From Bacillus methanolicus MGA3 (GTDB lineage: Bacteria > Bacillota > Bacilli > Bacillales > Cytobacillaceae): a stretch of 64,000 bases of DNA. The notes beneath the pieces were generated by a model. The model was not told where the DNA came from. It ran no database searches and was given only the letters and a program-made list of their open reading frames with translations. Shown here in pieces: positions 18,244 through 26,571 of the stretch. The stretch's first letter is position 1; every line of letters begins with the position of its first letter. The position numbers and the translations under genes were made by a program. The stretch covers positions 5,000 to 68,999 of the forward strand of contig NZ_CP007740.1 in the NCBI RefSeq assembly GCF_000724485.1, given 5' to 3'.

Positions 18244-18708
18244 ATGTTAGAGGTAATTCTTATGTCCATTGAACGAGTTTCACTGGCTATTATTGTCGGT
18301 GGAGGAATCATTATGGCAGCTTGTGTACGTCCACTGTTGTTACAGCAATTATCACGAAAAGATAGAACAGAGATTGTTAAATCAACTGAGGCAATTTCTA
18401 TTAATGCTTGGAATAGATATAACAAAGTAGCATTTGTAGCTACTACGGTAATGATGGTTTTGGACTTTATTCGAATTGGCATGAGAATCCAATATTCTTA
18501 TTGGCATCTAGGCTTGGTAGCTATAATACTTTTGTTGTTACTTTGGAAGTTCATTGTAGATAAATCATTGAAGAAGAGACTTTTGGAGAAGGGAGATGCT
18601 GCTGTTAATAGTTCAGAGCAAAATAAAGAGCATCGCCTAGTCGAATTGTTGTCTAAAATTATTCTTGTATTAGCTATAATATTAACTGTTTTACCTTTTC
18701 AAATATAA
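18244..18708 (+). CDS. DUF4149-like membrane protein
   Basis: A protein of 154 residues with four predicted membrane helices (about 10-28, 58-76, 84-102, 132-150). GGGIIMAACVRPLLL near the start is like DUF4149/TMEM205-type proteins. AAAGGGGAG precedes the ATG. It follows a TetR gene and has the same operator, so it is likely induced by the ligand of that regulator. Transport or resistance is possible but not shown. Confidence 0.6.
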   Translation: MLEVILMSIERVSLAIIVGGGIIMAACVRPLLLQQLSRKDRTEIVKSTEAISINAWNRYNKVAFVATTVMMVLDFIRIGMRIQYSYWHLGLVAIILLLLLWKFIVDKSLKKRLLEKGDAAVNSSEQNKEHRLVELLSKIILVLAIILTVLPFQI

Positions 18709-18892
18709 ATGTTTGTAAAAATTGGTTTAAGATATTAATCAACACGTTCCCTCATTCGATTGTAATCCGTTGCTATTTTATATATTAAATTGTACTTTCA
18801 ACCTTCTTCAACAATACGATCGGGTGCGTTGGTTGAAGAAGAGATTGTATTAACCCTCCTTGTAATTTTCTGATACGTGAATCCCATTTTAA

Positions 18893-18939
18893 CCGAAACG
18901 GAAAGTGAAGTTCCGAAGGTGGTTCACTTTCTGTTTCGG
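18893..18939. repeat. 17-bp stem-loop upstream of parA
   Basis: The left arm starts CCGAAACGGAAAGTGAA and pairs with TTCACTTTCTGTTTCGG, one mismatch. No T-tract follows. Confidence 0.65.
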
Positions 18940-19007
18940 CAACGCCGATAGGCGATTAATTGTGTCGGTACCATTTGATATATTGCTTTGTAATGTATAA
19001 GAGTAAG

Positions 19008-19032
19008 AAGGGGAGCTTTTTGCTCCCTTTAT
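19008..19032 (+). terminator. Intrinsic terminator before parA
   Basis: AAGGGGAGC pairs with GCTCCCTTT around TTTTT, followed by ATTGTTTT. Confidence 0.6.
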
Positions 19033-19177
19033 TGTTTTAGTTCAAAAGGTGTTTTACTTATCTTGTCGAATTCAAATAAATAACGATGATAAGAACAAAC
19101 AAAAGAACCAAGAAAAGAAGAAAAGAAGAAAAGAAGAAAAGAAGAAAAGAACGTTGGAAGAAAGGAGGATTCGAAGG

Positions 19178-19978
19178 TTGGCTATTACGATAACAATGGG
19201 CATCCAAAAAGGCGGTTGCGGCAAGTCAACCACCACCGGGATTTTGGCTTATCTATTAAGCCAAGACGGGTACAAGGTGCTTGCGGTTGATATGGACTCG
19301 CAAGGAAACTTAACAGAATTTCTGTCTAAGAGACCCTCGAATGAATTTGTTGAGAAGTCGGTGCTCGAAGCGATGCAGCATCAGGATCCTACAAACTATA
19401 TCGTACCAATTTACGAAAACCTAGACCTGTTGCCGGCCAATAATTTTTTAGCGACTTTTCCTCGCTGGATTTACACAGGCGTGACATATCTAGGCGAAAA
19501 AATTCGTTATAACGGTGATAATCCTAGTAAGATTTTAGATGAAACATTAGAGAAGGTGAGAGATAATTACGATTTTATTGTTATCGACACGCCTCCTTCA
19601 TTAAGTGAACAGACAACGAATGCCTTATGTGCCAGTGAGTATGTCGTTGTGTTATTTGAATGTTCTAACTGGTGCTATTCTGCGATTCCAAATTTCATGG
19701 ATTCCGTAGAGGGAGCAAGAAATGTTAGTAAGCACGGAACAAAGGTTATCGGTATTTTGCGTACGATGAACGATGTTAGACGAAGCGATGCCAAAGCGTT
19801 TAACGAAATGATCGAAGAGGATTATCCAAACGAAGTATTCAAAACTATTATTACACGAAAAGCCCCGATTGGAAGGTTGTCACTGTACGGTTTCGATGAA
19901 AACTCTGAGTTGAAGCAGGCTTTGGGACAATACAAAAATTTTTATAAGGAGCTGATGGAACGTGTCAAAGGTAGATGA
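19178..19978 (+). CDS. parA: ParA/Soj-type partition ATPase
   Basis: A protein of 266 residues. TTG 19178 is nine bases after AAAGGAGG; the open frame extends upstream only through the purine repeat, which gives implausible lysine/arginine runs. The deviant Walker A motif KGGCGKST (residues about 11-18), the A' motif VDMDSQGNLT and Walker B FIVIDTPPS identify a ParA-family ATPase that positions or segregates plasmids. The downstream partner gene overlaps by 17 bases. Confidence 0.88.
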   Translation: MAITITMGIQKGGCGKSTTTGILAYLLSQDGYKVLAVDMDSQGNLTEFLSKRPSNEFVEKSVLEAMQHQDPTNYIVPIYENLDLLPANNFLATFPRWIYTGVTYLGEKIRYNGDNPSKILDETLEKVRDNYDFIVIDTPPSLSEQTTNALCASEYVVVLFECSNWCYSAIPNFMDSVEGARNVSKHGTKVIGILRTMNDVRRSDAKAFNEMIEEDYPNEVFKTIITRKAPIGRLSLYGFDENSELKQALGQYKNFYKELMERVKGR

Positions 19979-20258
19979 CATCAAAAATCTAAAACGTCAG
20001 CAAAAAACGATTACACCTACACAAGTGTTAGTGGAATCGGTTGGAAATGAAAACAATGTTGTTTCCAACGAAGAAAACAACCAAGAAAGAAAGGAAGAAA
20101 AGAAGATAGAAAGAAAACGGGTATCCTTTGATCTGCGCATAGATTTACATAAAGAACTAAAAATGCAGTCGATCTTACAGGAGAAGAATGTTTATTTGCT
20201 TATTGAGGAAGCTGTAGAAAAATATTTATCTGAGTTAAAAGGAAAGGATCAGATGTAG
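19962..20258 (+). CDS. Ribbon-helix-helix partition partner of ParA
   Basis: A protein of 98 residues. GTG 19962 lies inside the end of parA after AAGGAGCTGATGG. The N-terminal half is charged and probably flexible; the C-terminal half (KRVSFDLRIDLHKELKMQSILQ...VEKYLSEL) fits a ribbon-helix-helix DNA-binding fold, as in small centromere-binding proteins paired with ParA. Operon context supports this role. Confidence 0.7.
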   Translation: MSKVDDIKNLKRQQKTITPTQVLVESVGNENNVVSNEENNQERKEEKKIERKRVSFDLRIDLHKELKMQSILQEKNVYLLIEEAVEKYLSELKGKDQM

Positions 20259-20340
20259 ATCTCTCTGTTTCAATAATAAATAGTTTTAAGTTTTTATAAA
20301 AATTGAAAAGAAAAATTCAATGGTTGCGTAAAGTGAATTT

Positions 20341-20370
20341 AAGGCAGGGATTGCCCCTGCCTTTTTTATA
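20341..20370 (+). terminator. Intrinsic terminator of parA operon
   Basis: AGGCAGGG/CCCCTGCCT hairpin with a T-tract. The same hairpin occurs in the opposite orientation at 41769-41791. Confidence 0.75.
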
Positions 20371-20447
20371 ATGGAGAAACAAGGAAGAAATTTTCTGATA
20401 TGGTCTGAAATAACCCTCTAATGCATGGGTGGAATGCCCAAAAATAA

Positions 20448-20747
20448 TTAAAAGAGTAATGCCATCACGATTAGAAAACCGGATATTAATAATAAATCCA
20501 ATTCCCCGTCAGAAAATAGTTTTGTTTGTACTAAGTATGTTCCGTAACTACCTTTCACCTTAACAAGTTTAATCTTCCTACCCGATGCGTATTTTGATGC
20601 CTCTTCCTGACGTTCGGATTTTGAACGGAATCTCCCCTTCTCGTCCCGCAGTCTGCCCGAGACGTCTATCTTTATGGTCTTCACTTCTTTCTCGTCCAAT
20701 AGTTCCAGGATTTGTTTTAACTTTTGTTTTTCCTTCGCAGTTAGCAT
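20448..20747 (-). CDS. Small protein with C-terminal membrane segment
   Basis: A protein of 99 residues. ATG 20747 has AGGAGAGGG seven bases upstream. The N-terminal two-thirds are charged (KQKLKQILELLDEKEVKTIKIDVSGR) and residues about 80-99 are hydrophobic, so it may be a tail-anchored protein. It overlaps the upstream gene by 170 bases in another frame. No family recognised. Confidence 0.5.
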   Translation of the reverse strand: MLTAKEKQKLKQILELLDEKEVKTIKIDVSGRLRDEKGRFRSKSERQEEASKYASGRKIKLVKVKGSYGTYLVQTKLFSDGELDLLLISGFLIVMALLF

Positions 20748-21000
20748 TGACGTCCCTCTCCTCTCTTGTTGTTGGGTTCTGCTCCTTCCATAATTCCGAT
20801 TGTTCCAACTTCCATGATGGGGAGGGGAGGTTGACGTCTTTCTTCTTATTTGTATACATCAAATTTAAAAATTCTTTTGAATGGGCAGCCGTAAATAAAG
20901 CTGCACGGATGATTTGATTCCGATCTAGTGTAGTAGCGTGAAACAAACTATCCACATATTGTTTATAAACATCTGCATAACGCACGGTCGGTCTATACAT
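20578..21000 (-). CDS. Plasmid protein with RHH-like N-terminus
   Basis: A protein of 140 residues. ATG 21000 follows GAAGGAGG. The first 55 residues (MYRPTVRYADVYKQYVDSLF...DRNQIIRAALFTAAHSKEF) look like a small helical DNA-binding fold. The last 57 residues are highly basic and overlap the next gene, suggesting that the original stop was lost by a frameshift. Probably a plasmid regulatory or mobilisation accessory protein; uncertain. Confidence 0.5.
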   Translation of the reverse strand: MYRPTVRYADVYKQYVDSLFHATTLDRNQIIRAALFTAAHSKEFLNLMYTNKKKDVNLPSPSWKLEQSELWKEQNPTTREERDVNANCEGKTKVKTNPGTIGRERSEDHKDRRLGQTAGREGEIPFKIRTSGRGIKIRIG

Positions 21001-21206
21001 GTGACGTCCTCCTTCTATCGTGTTTGACGTCTGTCTGACGTCCTTCACTTCTAATGCTTATACCTTTCCTTCCTCTATTTACTGGCGTCTTCAAGACGTC
21101 TTGATAAACAATATTCGACACAGCTTGTCCAATATGTCCGTTTTTTTCTTGTGGTTTAAAAACGGACATTTTTGCCGAGACTGGATAAAAAAGAGGAGTG
21201 AGCAAA

Positions 21207-21428
21207 TTGTTTGGAATAGGTAAGAAGCGTACTAAATTCGGTAAGTGGATTGATAAAAAGGGGATTAAACAAATTGAACTGGAGGAAGCAGCTAATCTGG
21301 GAAGAGCGACAGTTTCAAATATGTGCAATGATAAAGATTACAAGCCCAAATTCTCCACATTTGCAAAATTACAAAAAGGGCTAAAAAAGATGGGATACAA
21401 TGTTGAATATCATGATTTTTGGATGTGA
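21207..21428 (+). CDS. Cro/CI-type HTH regulator
   Basis: A protein of 73 residues. TTG 21207 is eight bases after AGAGGAG; GTG 21198 overlaps that site and is less likely. The helix-turn-helix KGIKQIELEEAANLGRATVSNMCND is typical of XRE-family proteins. It stands alone, divergent from the small gene pair at 20.4-21.0 kb and may regulate it. Confidence 0.75.
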   Translation: MFGIGKKRTKFGKWIDKKGIKQIELEEAANLGRATVSNMCNDKDYKPKFSTFAKLQKGLKKMGYNVEYHDFWM

Positions 21429-21447
21429 ATATGATGGAAAACGACAA

Positions 21448-21648
21448 TTATGCCCCCTGATTCATTTTTCTTTTTCGTACAAGACCGATCGATAAAACGT
21501 TGCTTATTTTGAAGATTCTTGGTTGTCGTCTTGTAAAGCAATAGGCTCGAAAAGTGTTTGATGAAATATCAACCACTTTGATTTTCCGTTGGCTTATTTC
21601 ATTCTTGTTGGACAGATAAATCATTTCCAAAATTTCTCCCGATTCCAA
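21448..21648 (-). CDS. Small WYL-like protein, SOS-associated
   Basis: From TTG 21648 the frame gives 66 residues (LESGEILEMIYLSNKNEIS...YCFTRRQPRIFKISNVLS), resembling a truncated WYL domain protein found beside SOS genes in Bacillaceae. The frame continues upstream as IDEGFVKRA without ATG/GTG/TTG, while AAAAGGAGG at 21682-21690 points to an ATC codon or to the out-of-frame ATG at 21672. A start frameshift is therefore likely. A LexA box lies just upstream. Confidence 0.5.
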   Translation of the reverse strand: MESGEILEMIYLSNKNEISQRKIKVVDISSNTFRAYCFTRRQPRIFKISNVLSIGLVRKRKMNQGA

Positions 21649-21701
21649 AGCTCTTTTAACAAACCCTTCATCGATCAGACCTCCTTTTTTATTATTATAT
21701 A

Positions 21702-21715
21702 AGAACGTTTGTTCT
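21702..21715 (-). promoter_or_regulatory. LexA box 1
   Basis: AGAACGTTTGTTCT fits the Bacillus consensus GAAC-N4-GTTC exactly. It lies upstream of the minus-strand WYL-like gene. Confidence 0.75.
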
Positions 21716-21731
21716 ATTCACAGTAGGCTTT

Positions 21732-21751
21732 CGAACATTTGTTTGTATAAT
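21732..21751 (+). promoter_or_regulatory. LexA box 2 with -10 element
   Basis: CGAACATTTGTTTG (one deviation from consensus) is directly followed by TATAAT at 21746-21751, so LexA binding would block the promoter of the gene at 21779. Confidence 0.7.
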
Positions 21752-21778
21752 TAAATGTAAGGAGGTTAGAGAATGTAA

Positions 21779-22027
21779 ATGAAGATCAAACTAACCGTTC
21801 ACCTCGACGTTGAAGATCAAAAACTATTGCAGTTTGGAGACTTTACAGTTCGAAAAGAAGAGGATATTCCAGGCACTGCGTATGAATGGATCTGTGAAAT
21901 AAAGAAGGAAACAGGGTATCGAGATACTTGTATCAATAAGGTGATCGTGAACAATGAAAAAGATATAACGGAGGAAGTCCGTGAGATAGATGAGGAACCT
22001 ATACCGGACATAGACTTTGGTAATTAA
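21779..22027 (+). CDS. Small acidic protein, probably LexA-controlled
   Basis: A protein of 82 residues with AAGGAGG 13 bases before the ATG. It begins MKIKLTVHLDVEDQKLLQFG and ends in an acidic tail (EEVREIDEEPIPDIDFGN). No catalytic motif. The promoter carries a LexA box, so expression should rise after DNA damage. Function unknown. Confidence 0.6.
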   Translation: MKIKLTVHLDVEDQKLLQFGDFTVRKEEDIPGTAYEWICEIKKETGYRDTCINKVIVNNEKDITEEVREIDEEPIPDIDFGN

Positions 22028-22091
22028 TTGCTAAACATAAACAAAATATGGTATATTTCAAGAAAACCCTTAACACCATAATTTTTGGTAA

Positions 22092-22121
22092 AACCCTTTC
22101 TGTTTGGAAGGGTTATTTTTT
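22092..22121 (+). terminator. Intrinsic terminator before the Gabija genes
   Basis: AACCCTT pairs with AAGGGTT, followed by ATTTTTT. Confidence 0.75.
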
Positions 22122-22285
22122 GCGAAAAAAATAATGGTTTACTAATGACGGTACTTTGACGAAATAAAAAATAACAATACGTCAAAATAAGGAGGAGGGG
22201 AGTTAAATCTTTTTACAGTTTAAAATGAACTGAATAATAGATCTTGGTTTACAAGGAATGTTTCTAATTTAAGGAGGTTTATAGT

Positions 22286-23935
22286 TTGTTTATTTCTAAA
22301 GTTAAAATAGTAAATTTTAAACGATTTAAAGGGGAATTTACTTTAAATTTAAATAATGGTCTAAATATATTAGTTGGCAATAATGAGGCGGGAAAATCGA
22401 CAATATTAGAAGCAATTCACTTGGCACTGACAGGTTTGTATAATGGTAGGTATTTAAAAAATGAATTAACACAGTACTTATTTAACAATCAAGTAGTTGA
22501 GGAATATTTAAAAAAAATTAATCAAGGTACTAATGAAGTGGAGGATATGCCTCAAGTTTTAATTGAATTATATTTTAAGGGTGAAGATCTTGATCTACTT
22601 GAGGGAAGCAATAATACTGAAAAGGTTCACGCTCCAGGTATTTCTTTAAAAATAGCATTTGATGAAAAGTATAAAGAAGAGTATGAGGAACTTGTAAAAA
22701 GTGGAGAAGTTAAAACACTTCCTATAGAGTATTATGATATTTTTTGGTCAACATTTGCTCGTGATAATAATATTACTTCAAGAAAAATTCCTATTAAATC
22801 AGCAATGATTGATTCTTCAAGCAATCGTTATCAAAATGGTTCAGATATATATATATCTCGTATAATTCGCGAAAATTTAGAGTTAGATGAAATCGTAGCT
22901 GTTTCCCAAGCACATCGTAAAATGAGAGAATACTTTATGGATGACAGTTCAATTCAAATAATAAATCAAAAATTAAGTAAGTGTTCAACATTATCAGATA
23001 AAAAGATATCGTTTTCTGTTGAACTTTTGACTAAAAATGCATGGGAAAACAGTTTAATGACTTATCTCGATGAAGTCCCTTTCCATTTTATAGGTAAAGG
23101 TGAACAAAGCATCTTAAAAACAGAACTAGCATTATCCCATAAAAAAACTAAAGAAGCTAATGTCATTCTAATAGAAGAACCAGAAAATCATCTTTCACAT
23201 TCAAAACTCAATCAACTTATCAATAGAATAAAAGAATATCAGCAAGATAAACAGATAATTATATCAACACATAATAGTTTTGTTGCTAATAAGCTAGGGC
23301 TAGATCATTTGATTTTATTAAATGATAATAAAACAATTCGATTTAATCAACTTGATTATATGACTAAAAGATTTTTTGAAAAAATATCAGGCTATGATAC
23401 CTTACGGCTAATTCTTTGTAAAAAAGCTATATTAGTAGAAGGAGATTCTGATGAGTTGATTGTACAAAAAGCTTATATGAAAGAAAATAATGGAAAGTTA
23501 CCAATTGAAGATGGAATTGATGTTATCTCTGTAGGAACATCTTTTTTAAGATTTTTAGAAATTGCTGAAAAGATTTTAAAACCAGTTGTTGTTGTAACAG
23601 ATAATGATGGAGATATAGAATTAATTGAAAAAAAATATAAAAAATATTTATGTAGAGAATCTTATCCAAATATAAAAATTTGTTACGATAAAACAATTGA
23701 TAAAGGTAATTTGATGATTGGTTCTAAACCATTTAATTACAATACTTTAGAACCCAAATTGGTAAAAGTTAATGATATAAAAAAGCTCAATAAAATTTTC
23801 GGAACTAATTTTGAAACAGAAGATCAGCTACATATTTATATGAAAAGAAATAAAACAGAATGTGCACTGAAAATATTTGAAACTGATGAGGAAATTTATT
23901 TTCCAGATTATATCTTGGAGGCTATAAGAGTATGA
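22286..23935 (+). CDS. gajA: GajA-like OLD-family nuclease (Gabija defence)
   Basis: A protein of 549 residues, close to known GajA. TTG 22286 follows AAGGAGG. The ABC-type ATPase part shows Walker A GNNEAGKST (about 32-40), signature region and Walker B VILIEEPENHLS (about 290), and the C-terminal Toprim nuclease part shows AILVEGDSDE (about 385) and VVVVTDNDGD (about 433). OLD-family proteins with this layout followed by a UvrD-like helicase form the anti-phage Gabija system. Its stop overlaps the helicase start. The pair is much more AT-rich than the flanking plasmid genes, pointing to transfer. Confidence 0.88.
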   Translation: MFISKVKIVNFKRFKGEFTLNLNNGLNILVGNNEAGKSTILEAIHLALTGLYNGRYLKNELTQYLFNNQVVEEYLKKINQGTNEVEDMPQVLIELYFKGEDLDLLEGSNNTEKVHAPGISLKIAFDEKYKEEYEELVKSGEVKTLPIEYYDIFWSTFARDNNITSRKIPIKSAMIDSSSNRYQNGSDIYISRIIRENLELDEIVAVSQAHRKMREYFMDDSSIQIINQKLSKCSTLSDKKISFSVELLTKNAWENSLMTYLDEVPFHFIGKGEQSILKTELALSHKKTKEANVILIEEPENHLSHSKLNQLINRIKEYQQDKQIIISTHNSFVANKLGLDHLILLNDNKTIRFNQLDYMTKRFFEKISGYDTLRLILCKKAILVEGDSDELIVQKAYMKENNGKLPIEDGIDVISVGTSFLRFLEIAEKILKPVVVVTDNDGDIELIEKKYKKYLCRESYPNIKICYDKTIDKGNLMIGSKPFNYNTLEPKLVKVNDIKKLNKIFGTNFETEDQLHIYMKRNKTECALKIFETDEEIYFPDYILEAIRV

Positions 23936-25050
23936 AGGAAAATAAGTTGATGATAGCAGCTGCTGGATCAGGAAAAACCACATATCTAATTAATGAAGCA
24001 TTAAAACAGACAAACGGTAATGTTCTGATTACAACTTACACTGAGGCAAATGAACAAGAAATTAAAAGAAAAATAATAAAAAAAAATAAAAGTATCCCTA
24101 AAAATATTACTGTTCAGACTTGGTTCTCTTTTTTATTGCAACATGGAGTTAGACCGTATCAGAACTATTTGTTCGAAGATAATATTAATGGAATGATACT
24201 AGTTAATCAGCAGTCAGGATTAAAATATTATTATAAAGGGAGACCAATTTATTTTAAAGAAAACGATACTAGAAATCATTATTTTAATGAACAATTAAAA
24301 ATTTATTCAGATAAAATTTCAAAATTTGTTGTTAGATGTAATGAAAAAAGTAATGGTGCAGTTATTGATAGAATTAGCAGAATATATTCTCATATATTTA
24401 TTGATGAAGTTCAGGATTTGGCTGGTTATGATCTTGAAATATTAAAACTACTTTTTAAAAGCAAATCAAATATACTAATAGTTGGTGATCCACGTCAAGT
24501 AACATACTTAACTCATCATGAGGCTAAATATAGACAATATAGGGAAGGAAAGATTAAGGAATTCGTACAAACAGAATGTAAAAATTGTAATTGTATTATT
24601 GATGAAGAGACATTAAACTTTTCTTATAGAAATAATCAGCAAATATGTGATTTTTCATCCAAACTTTATCCAAATTATAAGCCATGTATTTCAAAACAGG
24701 ATGACGATATTAAACATAAAGGTGTTTTTTTAGTAAGAGAAAAAGATATTGATGAATATTTAAGAAGGTATAGCCCTATTCAACTTCGGGATAGTATCCG
24801 AGTAAATGTTCATAAAGATTATCCTTCAATTAATTTTGGTTACTCAAAGGGTTTAACGTTTGATAGAGTTCTAATATACCCTACTAAGCCAATGATTAAA
24901 TGGTTATTAGATCATAACTTTAACTTGCAACCTCAAAGCAGGAGTAAATTTTATGTTGCATTAACTAGAGCTAAGTATAGTGTCGGTATTGTTTTTAATT
25001 ATGATAATAATATTGATATAGAAGGTACGCAGAGATATTGTGAATTATAA
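23932..25050 (+). CDS. gajB: GajB-like UvrD/Rep-type helicase (Gabija defence)
   Basis: A protein of 372 residues, shorter than many GajB proteins but with all helicase motifs: I AAAGSGKTT, Ia VLITTYTEANEQEI, II IFIDEVQDL, III ILIVGDPRQ, IV LNFSYRNNQQI, V YSKGLTFDRV, VI YVALTRAK. It overlaps gajA by four bases, so both are translated together. In Gabija, GajB associates with GajA and restricts phage. Terminator follows at 25140. Confidence 0.87.
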   Translation: MKENKLMIAAAGSGKTTYLINEALKQTNGNVLITTYTEANEQEIKRKIIKKNKSIPKNITVQTWFSFLLQHGVRPYQNYLFEDNINGMILVNQQSGLKYYYKGRPIYFKENDTRNHYFNEQLKIYSDKISKFVVRCNEKSNGAVIDRISRIYSHIFIDEVQDLAGYDLEILKLLFKSKSNILIVGDPRQVTYLTHHEAKYRQYREGKIKEFVQTECKNCNCIIDEETLNFSYRNNQQICDFSSKLYPNYKPCISKQDDDIKHKGVFLVREKDIDEYLRRYSPIQLRDSIRVNVHKDYPSINFGYSKGLTFDRVLIYPTKPMIKWLLDHNFNLQPQSRSKFYVALTRAKYSVGIVFNYDNNIDIEGTQRYCEL

Positions 25051-25139
25051 TAAAAGTATCTACTAGGAATTTTAGAATTTAAAATACTTTTTACAAAATT
25101 AAACAACCAGAAAATGAACCAGTGAGTAGTTGGAAGATT

Positions 25140-25175
25140 GGGAAACCTTTTATAATAGGTTTCCCTTAATTTTTG
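25140..25175 (+). terminator. Intrinsic terminator of the Gabija operon
   Basis: GGGAAACCT pairs perfectly with AGGTTTCCC (25157-25165), then TTAATTTTTG. Confidence 0.75.
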
Positions 25176-25510
25176 TATATTAACAACAATTGCGATTAAT
25201 GTGCTAAAAATAAAAAAGAATTATAAATTCTCTATGTTCTTTTATGACATATCTTTTCCAAATCGGCATGATTATCGTTCAAGTACTCTACAAAACAATT
25301 ATCTTTTTTTTTAATTTGTGCCCTTTGATGTACAGCAATGAAAAATCAGTATACAACAGGCTTTGTGTGAGTGTATATACTCCCTTATCTTGCAGCAAAA
25401 AATCTTCACCCTTCGGAAGCAGATTTTTTTGACAATGGGATAGTTCTGGATTAAAGAAAGAGTAATAACTAAGGATAAAGCATAAACCCAAGGTTTGGCA
25501 CTCCCATGCC
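25176..25510. other. AT-rich spacer without recognised gene
   Basis: Several short frames but none with a ribosome site or recognisable product. Confidence 0.4.
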
Positions 25511-26180
25511 TTTTAATAAGCAAATAGTTTGGACTAAACTAGTTTTAGCTGACTTAATACGTTTTACCAAAGTTGAAGACGATGAGGGTGCTAGAGCAAT
25601 TGCTAATACGATTGCTTCGAACTCTTTACATCAAGATTCGTATAGATGAAAATCCATTTCGGCGTATCATATATTCAGCCTTGCAAACATGAGCATCGGA
25701 AAAACAAGAGCTGATATTATGGCAACATTAGCACTGGAAAACGTGATTTTTGGAGCGTATCGGCCGTTGCTTATCTATCGGCGTTTATTCTTTACGTTAA
25801 AGAAAAGTACAAAGAAAAAGTGAATATGCGCCATATTGTTGAAATGGTGGCAAATAAATACCCTAGAGTACTTGCGACTTGCCGAGGACTTGGTATGACG
25901 ATGATGACAATCATCCAAGACATCGGACAGCTAGAAGATAAAAGACGATATGGTCCGGTAATGGCTCGTTCGATTATCAACTGATACCCAGGTTTTTGCG
26001 AACTAAAGATACCAAAACGGCGAAATATTTTAGTGAGCTTGCCGGAGAAACAAACAGTGAAGCACAAGCAAAAAAGTGCTTCGTATGGACGGAAAGACGG
26101 CTCTAAAAGCATTTCAGAACAATATGTGAAACGATAAGGTGGATGCGGTACACCTAAAACGACAGATATCTTATTTTAGA
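25511..26180 (+). pseudogene. Decayed type IV coupling protein (TraG/VirD4-like)
   Basis: Fragments in different frames read as one ancestral protein: TRADIMATLALENVIFGA, AYLSAFILYVKEKYKEK, MRHIVEMVANK and FLRTKDTKTAKYFSELAGET. The last is like the conserved C-terminal region of VirD4/TraG coupling proteins. Several stops and frame changes make it non-functional. It would belong to a conjugation system other than, or once joined with, the one at 1-9.7 kb. Recognition is by pattern only. Confidence 0.4.
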
Positions 26181-26470
26181 AGTTTGGTTTTGTTTCTTGA
26201 TAATAAAGAAATTTCCATAATATAAAAGTCTCCAGTCTTGCTGAAGGTTAATTTTTGGGGAAGTTCTCAACGAATAAGCCGTTGAACGTAAGGGGGGTTC
26301 TGTACTCTGATTGAACATTTTGGATATTACTTTTAGAAAGGATTACTACTTTATTCCATTAAAGGGCAATATCGATAAGACCATCCCTTCTCCAATTTTA
26401 AACGAACGACTTTAATTTTCAGATCTACTGAATATGAGTTAAAGGTTTGTTCTTTTTTAGTCCATAAAAA
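26181..26470. other. Non-coding spacer
   Basis: No gene seen. It ends at the MITE-like element preceding the restriction-modification cassette. Confidence 0.4.
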
Positions 26471-26543
26471 ATCCCCTCCCAGGTAGACTCCTAAGAACAT
26501 CATATCAAATGTCCTCTTTTTTTACTGTCTACTTGTAGGGGAT
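26471..26543. repeat. MITE-like inverted repeat element, copy 2 (73 bp)
   Basis: ATCCCCT...AGGTAGAC on the left is the approximate complement of GTCTACTTGTAGGGGAT on the right. It lies 28 bases outside the methylase stop codon. Confidence 0.55.
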
Positions 26544-26571
26544 AATACCAGGGACCCCTGTTTTTTTACTT

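Larger units (their letters stand above)
18709..19177. other. Structured region upstream of parA
   Basis: Holds three hairpins: CTTCTTCAAC/GTTGAAGAAG (18803-18841), a 17-bp stem with one mismatch at 18893-18939, and a terminator at 19008-19030. At 19107-19151 lies a purine tract made of about five AAGAAAAG-type units. It may contain the partition site or a small RNA; this is inference. Confidence 0.5.

Noticed and set aside
19049..19177. Longer N-terminus for ParA starting at 19049
   Set aside because: It would translate a purine repeat into Lys/Glu/Arg runs, whereas TTG 19178 has a good ribosome site and starts at the usual place before the Walker A motif.
25244..25523. Overlapping ORFs of 62-70 residues on both strands
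   Set aside because: No ribosome sites and low-complexity translations; regarded as spacer.
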